A program made the translations under genes and the position numbers. From NCBI GenBank assembly GCA_013397075.1, contig VWZS01007420.1, positions 140,482 through 204,481 of the forward strand: a stretch of 64,000 nucleotides of DNA, given 5' to 3'. This DNA is from Rhabdornis inornatus (lineage: Eukaryota > Chordata > Aves > Passeriformes > Rhabdornithidae). Below are positions 37,938 to 50,500 of this stretch, piece by piece. The notes under the pieces are model-generated. The model was not told the DNA's origin, did no database searches, and worked only from the letters and a program-made list of their open reading frames with translations. Positions within the stretch are counted from its first letter, which is position 1; every line of letters begins with the position of its first letter.

Positions 37938-38332
37938 TCACAGAATGGGTATGGTTGGAAGGGACCACTGGGAATCATCTGGTCCAACCTCCTTGCTCAA
38001 GCAGGGTCATCCTAGAGAACATGGCACTGTCTGGATTGCATCCAGACAGTTCTTGAATTCTCCAGCGACAGAGACTCCAAAACCTCTCTGGACAATCTCT
38101 TCCAGTGCACAGTCACACACACAGTGAAGAAGTTCTTTTTCATATTCGGGTGATATTTCCTGTGCATCAGTTTCTCCCCTTTGCCTCTTGTCCTATTGCT
38201 TGGCACCACTGAGAAGAGCCTGGTTCCATCCTCTGGACACCCTGCTTACAGATGCTGATAGGCATTGATAAGGTCTCATTTCAGTTGTCTCTTTTCAAGA
38301 CTAAACAGGCCCAGCTCTCTCAGCTTTTTCCA
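37938..38332 (-). mobile_element. CR1 LINE 3' end, minus strand
   Basis: Read on the minus strand this is the 3' untranslated end of a bird CR1 element. The plus strand starts tcacagaatgggtatggttg and continues gaagggaccactgggaatca, then tggtccaacctccttgctca, the complement of the standard CR1 3' end. Further in are the usual agagactccaaaacctctct, gaagttctttttca and cctcttgtcctattgcttgg blocks, ending at ctctctcagctttttcc. The copy is 5'-truncated at about 38332, typical of CR1 insertion by target-primed reverse transcription. It is only moderately diverged. A plus-strand frame of 103 codons (37816-38127) runs into it and is antisense noise. Confidence 0.93.
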
Positions 38333-38619
38333 TGGTAAAGAAGCAAGAACAAGAGCCAAAGTCTGCTACTCAAGTGTCTTTACCATAAACCCCATTAATT
38401 TCTAGCCACTTGGCATTTGGTGTTGCTAGTGTTACATTATGCACCTATTAAAAACTGATGTCTGTGCATAAATGTCAAAGGATGCAAGCCTCTGTAAATA
38501 CACAACACTGATAACAGTCCACCCAGAATAGGCAATTTTCATTGAGACAACTTTTATTTTATATTACTGCCGGTAAATGGGACCTAACACAGACAGCCCT
38601 GACAGGAAGCTTGAATTTC

Positions 38620-38730
38620 TAATTGTAACTTTACCACTGGTTTGCTCAGTGAACCTAGGAGAGCTACATCCTTCTCTTCCAATATGTAAAACAAGATTAG
38701 TCAAGATTACTGCCTCTAAAAAGCTTGTAA
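38620..38730 (+). repeat. MIR-like SINE relic
   Basis: The order ttaccactggtttgctcagt, gaacctaggagagctacatc, then cttctcttccaatatgtaaa follows the 3' half of a MIR (CCACTtaCTagcTGTGTGACCT, GGGCAAGTCAC, CATCTGTAAAAT). It is strongly diverged; the call rests on block order and spacing. Confidence 0.42.
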
Positions 38731-39367
38731 ACCTATGCAAACAAATGTCAAAGTAAGAACTAGGTTTTCTGGGTATTTTTTTAAAAAAGAGGTTTTTAAA
38801 CAAGCCATTATTATCGAGCCAACTCCAAGGTTATATTTGATCTCTGAAACTTCTATTTCATAAGTATGTGTAGCCAATATCTTGTGTAAATATACCAGTT
38901 TTTGTGTGTCCCAAGTATTCTGAAGCTGAGAAGGCAGATGTTTGATTGTGGCCCAAGAGAGTGTTTGCAAGCACAAAAGCCCCGAACTTTTCCCCAAAAA
39001 GGGGACATGATTGTAGAGACATTAACTCAGTATGAAATTTTTTAAATTGAGTTGTCTGGCAAGGAATTTGTGACTACAGAAATCTTGAAAAAAATAAAGG
39101 TTTCAGATCCAAATCAGATATTGTGGCCAATAAACTGAAGATCAAAAAGAGGCAAGAAGTTGGCCTCCTTTCTGATGAAAGCCCATTGGGGTGCCAATAG
39201 ACTGTGACTGCATTTCTTACTAACTGTATTAATTAGGACCCTCAGGAAATTCAAAAGCAGAAAAGAGGGTGAGAGGGAATGTTTGCCAGAATTGCTGTGG
39301 TATGTGCCAAACCCCTCACTTTTGAGAAGATGTACACAAACCAGTGACATTTCATCTATTCCAGCAT

Positions 39368-39404
39368 AACTGAGCTCAGTGGGAAAATTCCACTGAGTTC
39401 AGTT
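39368..39404. repeat. Inverted repeat, 15-bp stem and 7-base loop
   Basis: Arms at 39368-39382 (aactgagctcagtgg) and 39390-39404 (ccactgagttcagtt) are complementary except for one position that would be a G-T pair. They are separated by gaaaatt. The sequence resembles CAGTGGG-type motifs found in old vertebrate interspersed repeats, so it may be a repeat relic. It is not a tRNA or a bacterial-type terminator. Confidence 0.75.
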
Positions 39405-40999
39405 CACGTATCAATTTACACTTAAGGGTAAAGCAGTTAAGTGTCTTGTCTAATTGAATTGTTTTTATTATGGGTTCTGGTTTGTCTGAACAGCATGGCA
39501 TTCAGTACATTAAGAATGCCATGCATGAGTAGCTCAATAAAGTTAATTCTGTTGGAAGTTATTAAAAAGCAGAAAAAAAAATCATACATCCTTTTTTTCC
39601 TTACTGCTTATATTCACATTTTCCAGAAGCACATTATGGTCTTCAAGACACTGCATTTAACACGCATAAAGAGCAGCACCTTGCATGCTAACTATGTTGT
39701 TTGGGGTTTTCTTGTTTGTGGTTTCATTCTAGTTTGGGGATTTTTTTCTTCCTTTTTGGAAAATAAAGTCTATACATTTAAAAACAACAAGGGAGGGAAA
39801 GAAAAGGGAAAAAATAGAGGATAGATACTATGCCATTCTTGATTTGCACCTGCTTGATCCTAATAGCAAAATGATTACAGAATTCATTTTCACAGAAAGT
39901 AATTTATGGAGGTTGCTTAAAAAAAAAAAATCTGATCCAAAGAATTCAATCTGTTGTGACAAGAGCCAAAGGCAGCCAGACCTCTGAAGTACTACTTTTA
40001 CTTATATTGAAATGGTACTTCCTTTTAAGATAAAGAGTACCCAAAACTCTTCAACAGGTTCTTAATCATTAAAGCAAATCTGTATTTGAACTAACACTAG
40101 AGTAAATCTTTTAAACAGAGAAATCTCAGAATCAGTTCAGTAAAACAGAAGTAAAACAAGATTGTAAAGAATGTCCTATTTGCTTTATCCAAGTCATATA
40201 TTTGAAAGCAATTCTTTCTCCTTAGGGTTGGTTTCAGACCAAATGACTTGATCTGGGTTTCAGCACACTCTGCACAGTACCCTCCGCATCCCTCAGAAAT
40301 TTTTATTTCTGCATCATATCTGCCCTCTGCATTTTTCAGTATGTCAGGCTCTTCAGGCTTAGCTGCCACATGTTCTCTATCCTCTGCTCAGGTATCTTCC
40401 CTGCACAAGCAAATAAATCTACCTCACTTTTACCCAGTCACTTCCTTTACAGAGGAACAAAGAAACAAAAATAAATTACATTCATCACACACATACATTC
40501 TGGAACCACTGCTGTTTTCTGTTCTTCTCACCAATCATCAATGCAGGCAAGAGAGCTTCATGACAATAATTGGGAGAACCACAGTGGAACATACATCACT
40601 GTCTGCATCTGGTGCTATTTTGTATGCTCTGTGCAAGGATCAAAAGGGGTGACATTCCACTGGACAAATGTTTCAAAGTAATACTAATGTATTCTGCTGC
40701 CTTGCACAATCTGCACTGAGAGCTAGAGGCCACAGATTGAACGATACTACAGAGCTCTCCAGCACAGACTCTTCTCCTACAAATGCAGAATTAAGTATTC
40801 ATGAAGAGATTTCAAAGGTCTAAAATGACTGCAGAGCTTTCAAGATGCGACACTGTGAACTAAGACACTGTCAAGTAACAAGTAATAACTGGAAAGGAAA
40901 AATTCATCTCTTGAATATAACAGATACTCTGTAATTATTTTTCCCTATCTTTACTTTCACAGAATAACTGAGCTAAATTTCTAAAAAGGAACAGAACTA

Positions 41000-41052
41000 A
41001 ATCACAAAACCAAACAAACAAAAAAACAACAAAAATCAACCCTCAAAAAACA
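41000..41052 (+). repeat. A/C-rich low-complexity tract
   Basis: About 50 bases dominated by CAAA, AACAA and CAAAAA units. It is of the same compositional type as the tracts at 30110 and 60269, but shorter and less regular. Confidence 0.75.
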
Positions 41053-42877
41053 ATAGTAAGAGGAAACATAGGGATTAATGACTGGCACTAAACAGAAAAG
41101 TTCTCTCCTCTTCCAGTTTATTTTTTAATCTAAGCATACAGAAAATTGGCTGCTAGTTACACTTTTCTGATCAATACAGTATTGTCATGTAAAATAAAAA
41201 GCTTTTGAAACTCAGCTTGATCCTTCATAACAAATATTTTCTAGGCAATACAATTTTTGAGACCAATTTTTATTGCATACTTTTTTTTAACACTGCCAAT
41301 GACTGCAAAACCCCCCCAGAATTAAAATTTAAAAAAATACTGTGTTTTACTCAACCCACATGCACTAAGTTCCACTAAAAGTTTCCTTAAGCAGAGAAGT
41401 ATGGAAACAATCTACCATACTCCAGCACAACTGGGCTCTTCCTATAAAGCACACCTGAAGAACCAGACTGAACTCACGGTTAGCTATATTCATTGGGATA
41501 GCACTAATATGCATCTTTTATAGGAGTAAAACAGATGGAAACTCAATGTTGCAGTACTGAGAAAATCACAAACCATCTTTGCTTATGTTCTTCTGTTCCA
41601 GGAATACTAAAGTGCAAGAGTTAGGTGGCTTGGACCAAGCAGAGAGCAAGTCAGTCCAGCTATTCTGTTGTCTCCACTACCTCTGCTACAGAAGATCATG
41701 TTGGAATATAAAGCTGAATTTGTAGATTTGCTAGACACTCAAGGAATACTCTCTGCAGTGAGTCGTCATCGAATGCACCCTCTGCTAGTATGTGACTGCA
41801 CCCTGTTGTATGGGCCCTGCTGACCTCGAGAGGTGCAAACTCACACGCAGGTTATATACACTGACTTCAGATCCACTGTGCCTCATTTCTTCTCATTTTG
41901 CATGTGAAATCAAGACAAACTGTGCCCACTAAAAACATTCTTGCTCAAAATCCTTCTCCCAGAAGCTTAGATTTGACATTCCTGAATAATGGAATGGAGG
42001 TTAGTGCTTAACTGAATCAAATTACAGGACACTGCTTCTTATTTGAGGGATTGCTCGGAGACAAAAAGTATGACTTCAGTTTTTCTTATTATGTGGAGAG
42101 GGATAGAGGAGGGAAGCACTTATTTGTTTCTTTGGCTGGAAGGGTATTTTATTACACATAAGGCAGAGAATGCATTGACGTATTTATTTCCCAAGGGAAG
42201 TGACAAATCAGTATATACCAGGAGAAACTTTGTCACTTGTCCTAGAACAATCCCCTCTGTTGCTCTGGGTGACTGTATATGCTCTGCCAACGATTTTATT
42301 TTTTTTGTATAGTTTTTATGATGTTTGCCATTAGGCTACCAACATCACAGATAAAATACCCCACACAGAGTCAACATGCAGAGATTTATTGGGGAACTTG
42401 AGAAGGTTCTGATTTCCTTGCTCAACATGGGGAAAAATTGAAACTGACTTATTTTGCTCTTCCTGGCATCTTCAGCAGCTCTTTTCACTCACAGTAATAT
42501 GATGCATAAAATGGTTGTCAACCACATATTTAGAAATAAATCTTAGAAAACAAATCAGTCTTAGTGTATTGGTTTATCAACTCTTTTTAATATATACTTT
42601 CTTAAATATCCTGTTACTGTGGCATATGAGACTAACACACTGGCTGTGGCTCTGGATGCACCACTTTGCTACTTTAGGCTGAAAAAAAATTCCCTTCAAA
42701 GTTAGGCACTCAAAGTTATTCTACAAAGCCAAAGCTTCAAAAGAAAAATTGTTAACACAGGAAACTATTATCTTTAAGTGTGTATGTAGGTAATTACACT
42801 TATTTTTCATTACCTGTAAATTTGCATTAAATCATATTTCTTTACTTTGCTAGCTATAAATATCCCTTTGTTGCTTG

Positions 42878-43060
42878 GGTTTTAGTTTTGTTTTGTTTGT
42901 TTTTTCGTTTTTTGGGGGGAGTGGTTTTTTTTTGTTTTTTTTTTTTTGTGGGGTTTTTTTTTTTTTTTTTTTGGGGGAGCGGTTTTTTTTTTTTTTTTTT
43001 TTTTTGTGGGGGTTTTTTTTTTTTTTTTTTTTTTTTTTGGGGGGGTTTTTTTTTTTTTTC
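42878..43060. repeat. T/G homopolymer block with repeating G clusters
   Basis: Long T runs alternate with short G clusters for about 180 bases. The clusters come in order as a GGGGGG-AGTGG type, a GTGGGG type, a GGGGG-AGCGG type, a GTGGGGG type and a G7 run, separated by T runs of roughly 14 to 26. Two cluster types alternate, so the block looks like a larger unit of one AGYGG cluster plus one GTGGGG cluster repeated about twice. The phenylalanine- and glycine-rich frame through it (plus strand, 42875-43249) and the lysine- and proline-rich frame opposite are compositional. Run lengths in such sequence are prone to sequencing error. Confidence 0.9.
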
Positions 43061-43240
43061 ATTTTAAGATTTTTTAAAGCACATAATACCATAACTGTAT
43101 ATAATAGCGTAAATACTGCAATCAGGACAACAGGCTCTGCCCTGAAAACATGTCCTTCCTACTCTAAGGCAATAAAGAAAACGTGCCATGTCAATCTCCT
43201 TAACTGCTATTGTTTTCACCTTGTGTTTCTTGTGTCTCTA

Positions 43241-43823
43241 AAGTGCTGAATCGCGTGGGTGTCACAGAGGTGTGTGAAAACAGCTCCACTCCAGTACCAA
43301 AATCAAACAAACTTTGATTGAAAACCAAAACCAGTGGCCAAAACCAACACACACCAAGGGTAACCATTATGTGTCCCATGGTGTTTAACAGGTTATGAGT
43401 TCCCTGTGCCTGCTGGGCATATTGGCACTGCATGGACAAGGACAATGGCCCAAAGCACGCACTCACAGACTGACACGGAGTCCAAGGGGAACCAGCAGAT
43501 TGGGCTGCTCCACCCAAAGGACCATAGGATCACTGAGGGACATCCAGTAGAAAGAAAACCTCTCACCTGAGGGTAGCACGAGGGCATATCCCAGCAAGTC
43601 TCCATGGGCAGTGTCCCAGTCCCCAGAGCAAGGCTTCACCTCACAGACCTGCTGTGGGCTTTTGTGGTGGAGTTCCTACACATAACTTCAGCCAGGGCTC
43701 ATGGCCCTATACATTCACAGCCCAGACTTGGTTCCTGGGCTGGCACCTCTGTCTATTGGCCAAGGGGACCCACCCTTCTCACTGCCCCCACCAGGTGCAG
43801 CCCTGGGTCATGGTGCACCCATC
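43241..43823 (-). other. GC-richer flank of LTR, possible ERV interior
   Basis: This segment is clearly GC-richer than the AT-rich DNA around it and directly abuts the 3' end of the minus-strand LTR at 43824. If that LTR is a 5' LTR, the leader and gag region of the element would lie here, read on the minus strand. Minus-strand frames of 105 and 70 codons are present but not recognised, and the sequence just past the LTR (gatgggtgcaccatg on the minus strand) is not a primer-binding site I can name. Alternatively it is unrelated GC-rich DNA. Confidence 0.38.
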
Positions 43824-44516
43824 TGTTGTGCTTTAACCCTATCAGGAAGCTCAGCCCCACACAGCTGCTGGGTCACATCTTCCTGGTGGGATGGGGAGAG
43901 CATCATTAAGGGTAAAAGTGAGAAAATGTACGGCTTGAGATATAGACAGCTTAACAGGTAAAGCAAAACCAAAGCACAATGAGAAATTTGTATACTAATT
44001 CCCATGGGCAGGCAGGTTCAGGCATCTCCAGGCCAGTGGAGCTCAATCATAGGGAATGGTGACTTAGGAAGACAAAGACCATCACTCTGAACATTCCCTC
44101 CTTCCTTTTTCTTCCCCCAGCTCTATATGCTGAGAAGGATGTCACATAGTATGCAATATTCCTTTGGTCTGTTGGGGTCAGCTGTCCCAGTTGTCTCCCT
44201 CCCAGCTTGTGCACTCCCAGCTTCCTCCCTGGTGAGGTGGGGTGAGAGGAAGACAAGGCCTTGGCTCTATGCAAGAACTGCTCAACAATAGCTAAACATC
44301 TCCATATTATCAACACTGTTTTCAGCATAAATCTGAAACACAGCCCCATACCAACTACTCTGAAGAAAACTAACTACTCTTCCCCAGCCATAACCAGCAC
44401 ACTGCCACAGCCATGCTGTGCTGCTGTAAGACAAGAAAATAGGGGCATGAAAGGCTGTCAGCAGACACACACTGGCCAGCAGGGCTGGGGACTGTGAGTG
44501 ATGTGCTCCTGCCACA
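43824..44516 (-). mobile_element. ERVL-type avian LTR, minus strand
   Basis: On the minus strand the LTR runs from tgtggcaggagcac to gggttaaagcacaaca, giving TG...CA ends and a length of about 693 bp. It follows a very common bird LTR: gttatggctgggg, ttttcttcagagtag, tggtatggggctgtg, aaacagtgttgataatatgg, cagctgaccccaac, a gcatatagagctgggggaag core-promoter block at about 44111-44130, and ctgtctatatctcaa near the end. The usual CTATTAAACTG signal reads ctgttaagctg, so the polyadenylation site is degraded. No matching 5-bp target duplication is visible (ccatc on the left, tttgg on the right), which argues for partial interior, a rearrangement or age. Plus-strand frames across it are antisense noise. 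Confidence 0.9.
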
Positions 44517-47500
44517 TTTGGGGCTTGTTTTTTGGGGTTGTTTAGAGGGGGGGAATGATTATTTTAAGTTTCCAGAACAGGTCAGTAGGCACCTCTATGG
44601 AAACATTTTGCCTTAGAAAGTTGATACATTGAGTGACTGGTGAAATAGAATGAACCAAATTAGATCAATGGGTCAAATTCATTTTTGAAAGTAAAAAAGT
44701 ATGATTCTATTTATTTCAATGAAATTCTGTGAAATTCAGAATCGTTGCAAAGCATCATAATATAAAGAGATCTTATGTGATTATACCATATCTGGCAAGT
44801 ATGGAACTGACAGAATAAATGACAAAATCTGTCTGCGCAGAGTATGTCTTCTTCGGTGAGCTGCTGCATTGATTATAAAAGCTGCTGGAACTTGTAACTT
44901 GTTCCATATAAGTGACATACAGGCAAGCAGCTGATGCGTGAGTAATTTACTTGAATCAGGTCTCTTCATTGCTACACTTCAGCTGGGAATGAAAATGCAA
45001 AAGTTGTTTGGCACAGCAGAAAGCTCCCTTAGCTGGAGAGAAGCTGTTGGATCCCACTGTTCACAGTATTTGATCTTAAAACACTAGAGGGCTGCACACC
45101 TTGAAATGTCTGTAAAGTTCTACCCTGTTATGCAAGCTGGCTTTCATAGTCTCTGCTGTTTTAACAGATTTCAAATTTTGCTTTCCTCTACTACTGCCCC
45201 CCATGCCCCTGGCTCCCATTCTGCAGTGGCAGAGGAATAATTACTGCTCCCTCTCAGCTTCAGTTCCACTTGCCTTAAGGAAGTAAAAGGTTTCTTCTAG
45301 AATTTTCTTCCATTTAAAATAAGCATATTGTAGGCCTCTAAAAGAGTATCCTCACTCACACTGACTTTACTGCAGGCTCAATTCTGAAGTCACTTAAGTG
45401 TAAAAATAACTCATGCAATAAGAATAAACAGTATAATCAAAGGGGAGCTTCAATTTTTTATATGAGACTGATGGAGCTAAGTAAAGTTTCTGTTTAGCAA
45501 CAGGTTACTTGTTGTGATATAGTGTCCTTAGTCTCACCTTTACTGGAGCAGAAGTGAGAATAAAATGACTGTGTTAAGAACTGCAATTATGCCCTCCTCT
45601 TTTTCTTTTTTCTTCCATCCCCAATAAAGGGAAGGAATAGTCAGTCCAAGGGAAGTTGCAAATTTCATATTTGCTATCAGGATTTATCAGATATTTTGTA
45701 GTCTCTTCTCTGATTTTTGGCTCTTTCTTAGAAGAATGGATGAGCATTTTGAGGAAGAAGGCCATGTGGCTTAGAAATAAAATATATATGCAGATCCCTA
45801 GTTGCAGGACAGAATTTGAAAATATCACTCAGGTGGACTTAAACTGTTCTAAAACAAAAAGGCAAATAAACAAATATGAATTTGGTTATTTTTATACTCT
45901 GAATGGTCTCTGAGAAGTCTGGAGTGCTTGATGTTGGCATTATTTGTTTTTCTTGCCAGCAGATTACTGAATTGTGATCTCTGTTTTGCTGAAGGAAGGT
46001 AAAAGCAAATTAAAGTGGCTGAGTCTGTCTGCAGTGGCTCATTTTGAAAAGTACAGCCCTTAAAGAAGTTTAGTTCTAGTTCTCTCTGGAAGATGGTTTC
46101 TGAGGAAGAAAAATATATATGGCTTAAGTCTCAGGAAGACAAAGCAAAAATATATTGAGAAGATAAGCATATAAAGCAGATTTTTCTGGGTAAAGCAATA
46201 TGTACAATCAGATGAATAAAAGGAGGCATGCAGTTGCACAGCTATTGACTTGGGGGAAGAAAGACTCCAACAGTTTATTTTATTTGTACTGGTGATTGAA
46301 GTTAGTTATGCACGCTCCCTGAAAGTGGCCCAAGAGCACAATTTGGAGAGGTGAGGGAAAAGACAGCCTTACAGCACAGAAATATTCAGTAATCCATGAA
46401 AGGAGAGCTGAAAATGAATGCAACAAACCCCAACTTCCCTCTAAAGCAAATACCTTAGTCCTGGTGTTATTTAAAGTATATGCTCACAATATAATTTCAA
46501 ATTTTAATTAATTTTTCAAAATTAATGAAAACATTGCAGACATTCATAATAAAAACTGAATTTACCAAAAATTTAAAATTCTGTTGAATTAAAATTATTT
46601 TTTTTCCCATTTTTCTTACCAGGTATTTAAAATTGGTATTCAAAAGTAAAGGGTGCATTTTGTTCAAATTCTATGTATTTTAGTCCCATGGCAGTTCATA
46701 AGTATTTTGCAAAGTAATTCCAAGAAACTTCGAACTCTGTATGATCAATAAAGGTCCCAAACCTTGCAGTCACATTATCAAGCATAGGTAGTTTAAGTCC
46801 CGTAAAAGAAGTTAAATCCTTAAAATCACTCCACTTCTTTTTTTGCTAAAAGGAAATTATCTGATTACTGGCTAATGGTAAAATTGGGAGAAACACAAAA
46901 TTTATTCAATTATTTCATTATTTAATTATTTGACTCTTAAATAATTTTAAAAAGCCTAATTGGCAGTCTTCTTCATTTAAAGAACATAAGATGTTCTTCT
47001 GGTTACTCTGACTAACTCATAAACAATTAGTGTAATAATCTTAGTTTCTGTCCCACATCACATGTATCCTCCTGTGATTTATCCTGATATGCAGATGAGA
47101 TCTTGAGAAGAAAAGCTATCATGCTCTTATTAACTAAAAACCTGTTCTCAATGGTTAAAAATATGTCACAACTTTAGGATAATTCACCTGAAATCCACTA
47201 AGTTTCTGATAAGCAGGATTGGGTTACTTTTAACTTCTGAGTTTAGATAAAGCAAATGAATTTTGATGACAAAAATTCTTTTTGTAGCCCCCTAATTTGA
47301 TCTCCCTTGTTTTTCAGCTGTGCTGCATATCTCCTGTTGCAAACTCATCTTTCAAACACAGCAAATCTCTAACTTGTTTTCCCTCCCTTTCCTTTCTTGC
47401 CTGAGTGGAAGAACAGTGGACTACTCACACAGGAAAGTTTACAGTGGAAGAATTGCAATACTGAATATTCAAAACCTAATCCTCTACCTTTTCATTCATA

Positions 47501-50500
47501 GTTACCTACAGAAGCAGTGAGCAGAGCAAATGTCCCTAAAAATACCTGAGCCTTCTTTCACATCTGTCCTCATTTTCATCATCATTTTTATAAATGTAGG
47601 CCATGTGGGGCCTCCAGACAATCCTTCTTTTCTTTGCTAGCCTGCATTCATCTTAAAAACTATTTCTGCTCTGAACACAAAGATATACACATAAAGGCAC
47701 ATGAAGAGGAAGATGTATGGCTTCGAAGAAAAGATGCAAGAGACCTTTCACTCTTCCTTCACTCTAGTCACACAGAAGCTTGGCTGATCACAGTAACATC
47801 TGAAAACAAAGTCATTCAAGTATTTTTAAGGTGTTGAAGTTACTAAGATCACTGCTTCTGTGGGAATTCTGTGAATGGAAAAGGTACAGACTCCTGTGAA
47901 ATGCATACAAACCTATTCAAACACAACTCTGAAAGAAGTCATCCATTTTATAATCTCCAGCTAAGACAACAAAAATAATCAGCTCCTCAGTTTCTTACCT
48001 TTATTAAAAGAACAAAATCTTAAACAAAAGGTACTGGATAAATAATCTATTGTACTGATAATCATTACACTACCCCAAAAAACTGGCTTAGCAACAGTAC
48101 TCAAAGTACCTTCAGAACAAGAAGGGATAACAATTTAATTATTAATTATGCTAATTTACTTACATTCTGGCAGAATTAAGGACTTGTGAATTTCAATACT
48201 ATTTTTTAAGTCGATTTTTAAAAACTGGATGAAAGCATTAAACAACACAAGTGCTAAATCACAGAGAGCTTAATTTTCTGATGTATAATGTAATGGGAAA
48301 ACCGACAACTGCCGGTTGACCTCTTGTTTCCTTGCTTTCTGTACTGTGATCATTGAGGTGAAACTCTCTGACATATTTCTTCAATTTTTCAAAAGCAAGA
48401 AAATGAACAAAATACCCTTTCAGTGATCCTGGTATTTAAATAAATGACATTTATAATAGGAATGCACTTTTGCCTCCACTTTAGAACCTTTTTCAATTTC
48501 TTCCGAACAGCCGTTGTTTATGACAAGGAATGACAGACCATTTCCATTTCCATCTCAGATTCCTGTAGCCAGGTCACACTGTCACATGCAGATTGGGAGG
48601 GAGAGGGCAGCTCATTTTGCTACCCAGGTCTTATCTGCAGTAGCCAGCGAGCTGGTGGACTGGCACCCAAGACCTGGCATCCAGGCCCACCTCGCCTGCA
48701 CACGAGCCTTCTATAGCACAGTGATTCTTTTAACAGCAGTCTTTTGTTTCTGTATTTGATGAGAACAATTTTAATGAGAATTTCTCATCTGTATTTGATG
48801 AGAAAAGAGCCCACGATTCTTTGTGCTAAGATGTTCCAGCACTTGCTCCTAGTCAGTTGTGTGCAAAGCTGACTGATCCTCAAGGAAAACGCAGGACAGC
48901 ACCAGAGGACTGTTTAGGTGCCTATACTTTTCCCAATGTGTAGTCAAGTTCTGATGCAGGAGAAGGGAAACCTCAGCAGACTCCATCTCTCACCTTCAGT
49001 TTAGACCTACCAATCTGAAAGTGTTTATTTACCAGGGAGATGAGCATAAGTTTGAAATTAATTGTGCAGTCTACGCATATTTGTAAACTTCTTATGCAAC
49101 TCTCTTTACCATTTCATTGGGCTATTGATATTAGCTTAGATGAAGTTTATAAATTAATTAAGCCTTTGGACTAGTTTGTGATTTGAGACTGCTGGCAACT
49201 ATATTAAAAAATGTACAACAAGCCATACAATTCGTCAGCATTATGATCCTATAGATCGAGGAACAGCTATTGTGAATGCCAGTGGCTGTCTAAGAATAAC
49301 TGCATGTTTATTGTTCCCCCCTGAGGAAACAAGCATTGTCTGAAATGAAAGCTCTGTGTCTTGACTATCCCTTGAGAACTATAATTACAGCTATAGAGGA
49401 TATACCATACTGACTGTTGAGCAATTGAAAAAGACTGACAGGCAAATGCATTTTGCGTCCATTGCTCTGGTATCAGATCCTCTGAAAGTAAATGCATAGG
49501 CAATGGGCCAATCTAGCCTCAGAGTTAGAGGATTGAATATACCAACATCAATAGAATTATAGCTTTTCATATTGTTCGTGACTTTGGCCCAGTGCCTTCA
49601 AACAGAACCAAAATAAGTACTGAAAAAACAAGCACTGCATTTTCAACATTGTTTGTTCTAAATAATAACTATGGTTTTTGGCATACAGCTGAGTGCTTTT
49701 GCTAACTAAACAAATCATATCTCCAGATAGAAACCAAAGTCCATAGACTTGTCAGAGAATGGAGGCTGAGGACATGACCAACTGAAATACAGAGGCAAAG
49801 ATAAATAGAAGAATTGAAAATGCTAACTCATGCTTGAAATTTTATAGCATGTTGGTAATAAAACTCCTTGAGATTTTTCAGATATATATCAAGCCATCCA
49901 GATCCACTCCTACAAACAAAGACACTTAATGGAAATGTCAAAATACAAAACATGTATGTGAAGAAAATAATATGAACAACAAGATTATTTCAGATTAAGT
50001 TGTCATCACAATGCAAACAAATTAGGAGCATTTACATTCATGCTTCTCAGAATTTTTTTCTGTAGGCAACTACAACAAATTAGTGGTAACCTCTGAAGCC
50101 AAAGCAGCCTTATAATTTGTTACAATAGGTTAGGATTTTACCCTTGGGTCAAATTAATATATTTTTAGGCTCTAAGGGAATTCCATGAGAGACAAAAGAT
50201 TTTGACAAATCCAGGTTCATCTCCTGAGTAAACCTTCTTGAAGACAAATTCAAATAGTCAAATGTTAGATCATCTCACTTTTCCCATATTTGTATTTTAA
50301 AAGAAAAGTAATGAATTTTTGGTTTGCCACTTATTGGTTTACATAGATAATGGAATTTATAAAGAATTTTACTAATTACCACTTCAGATTATCAGTATAG
50401 GTTAAGAATTTTCATTTAGACAGAACATTTTACGTATTTAAACCGCAGGAAATGTACTGTCGCCCTTAATAAGAACAATCTCTAATATTTTGTATGAAAA

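Larger units (their letters stand above)
38333..42877. other. AT-rich unique DNA, no supported gene
   Basis: This block holds a MIR-like relic (38620-38730), an inverted-repeat hairpin (39368-39404) and an A/C-rich tract (41000-41052). Open frames of 127 codons (39441-39824) and 134 codons (40248-40652) on the plus strand and 90 codons on the minus strand (40097-40369) have no recognised domain; the last is noted under findings. No other repeat family was recognised. Confidence 0.5.

Noticed and set aside
40248..40652. Plus-strand frame of 134 codons
   Set aside because: Serine- and hydrophobic-rich without a domain, and overlapped in its first part by an equally open minus-strand frame.
42850..43249. 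Frames rich in phenylalanine and glycine, or lysine and proline
   Set aside because: They translate the T/G homopolymer block and have no independent support.
43604..43961. Plus-strand frames of 101, 60 and 86 codons in three registers
   Set aside because: All three frames open at once in a GC-rich segment is a composition effect. The segment is more likely ERV-related and read on the other strand.
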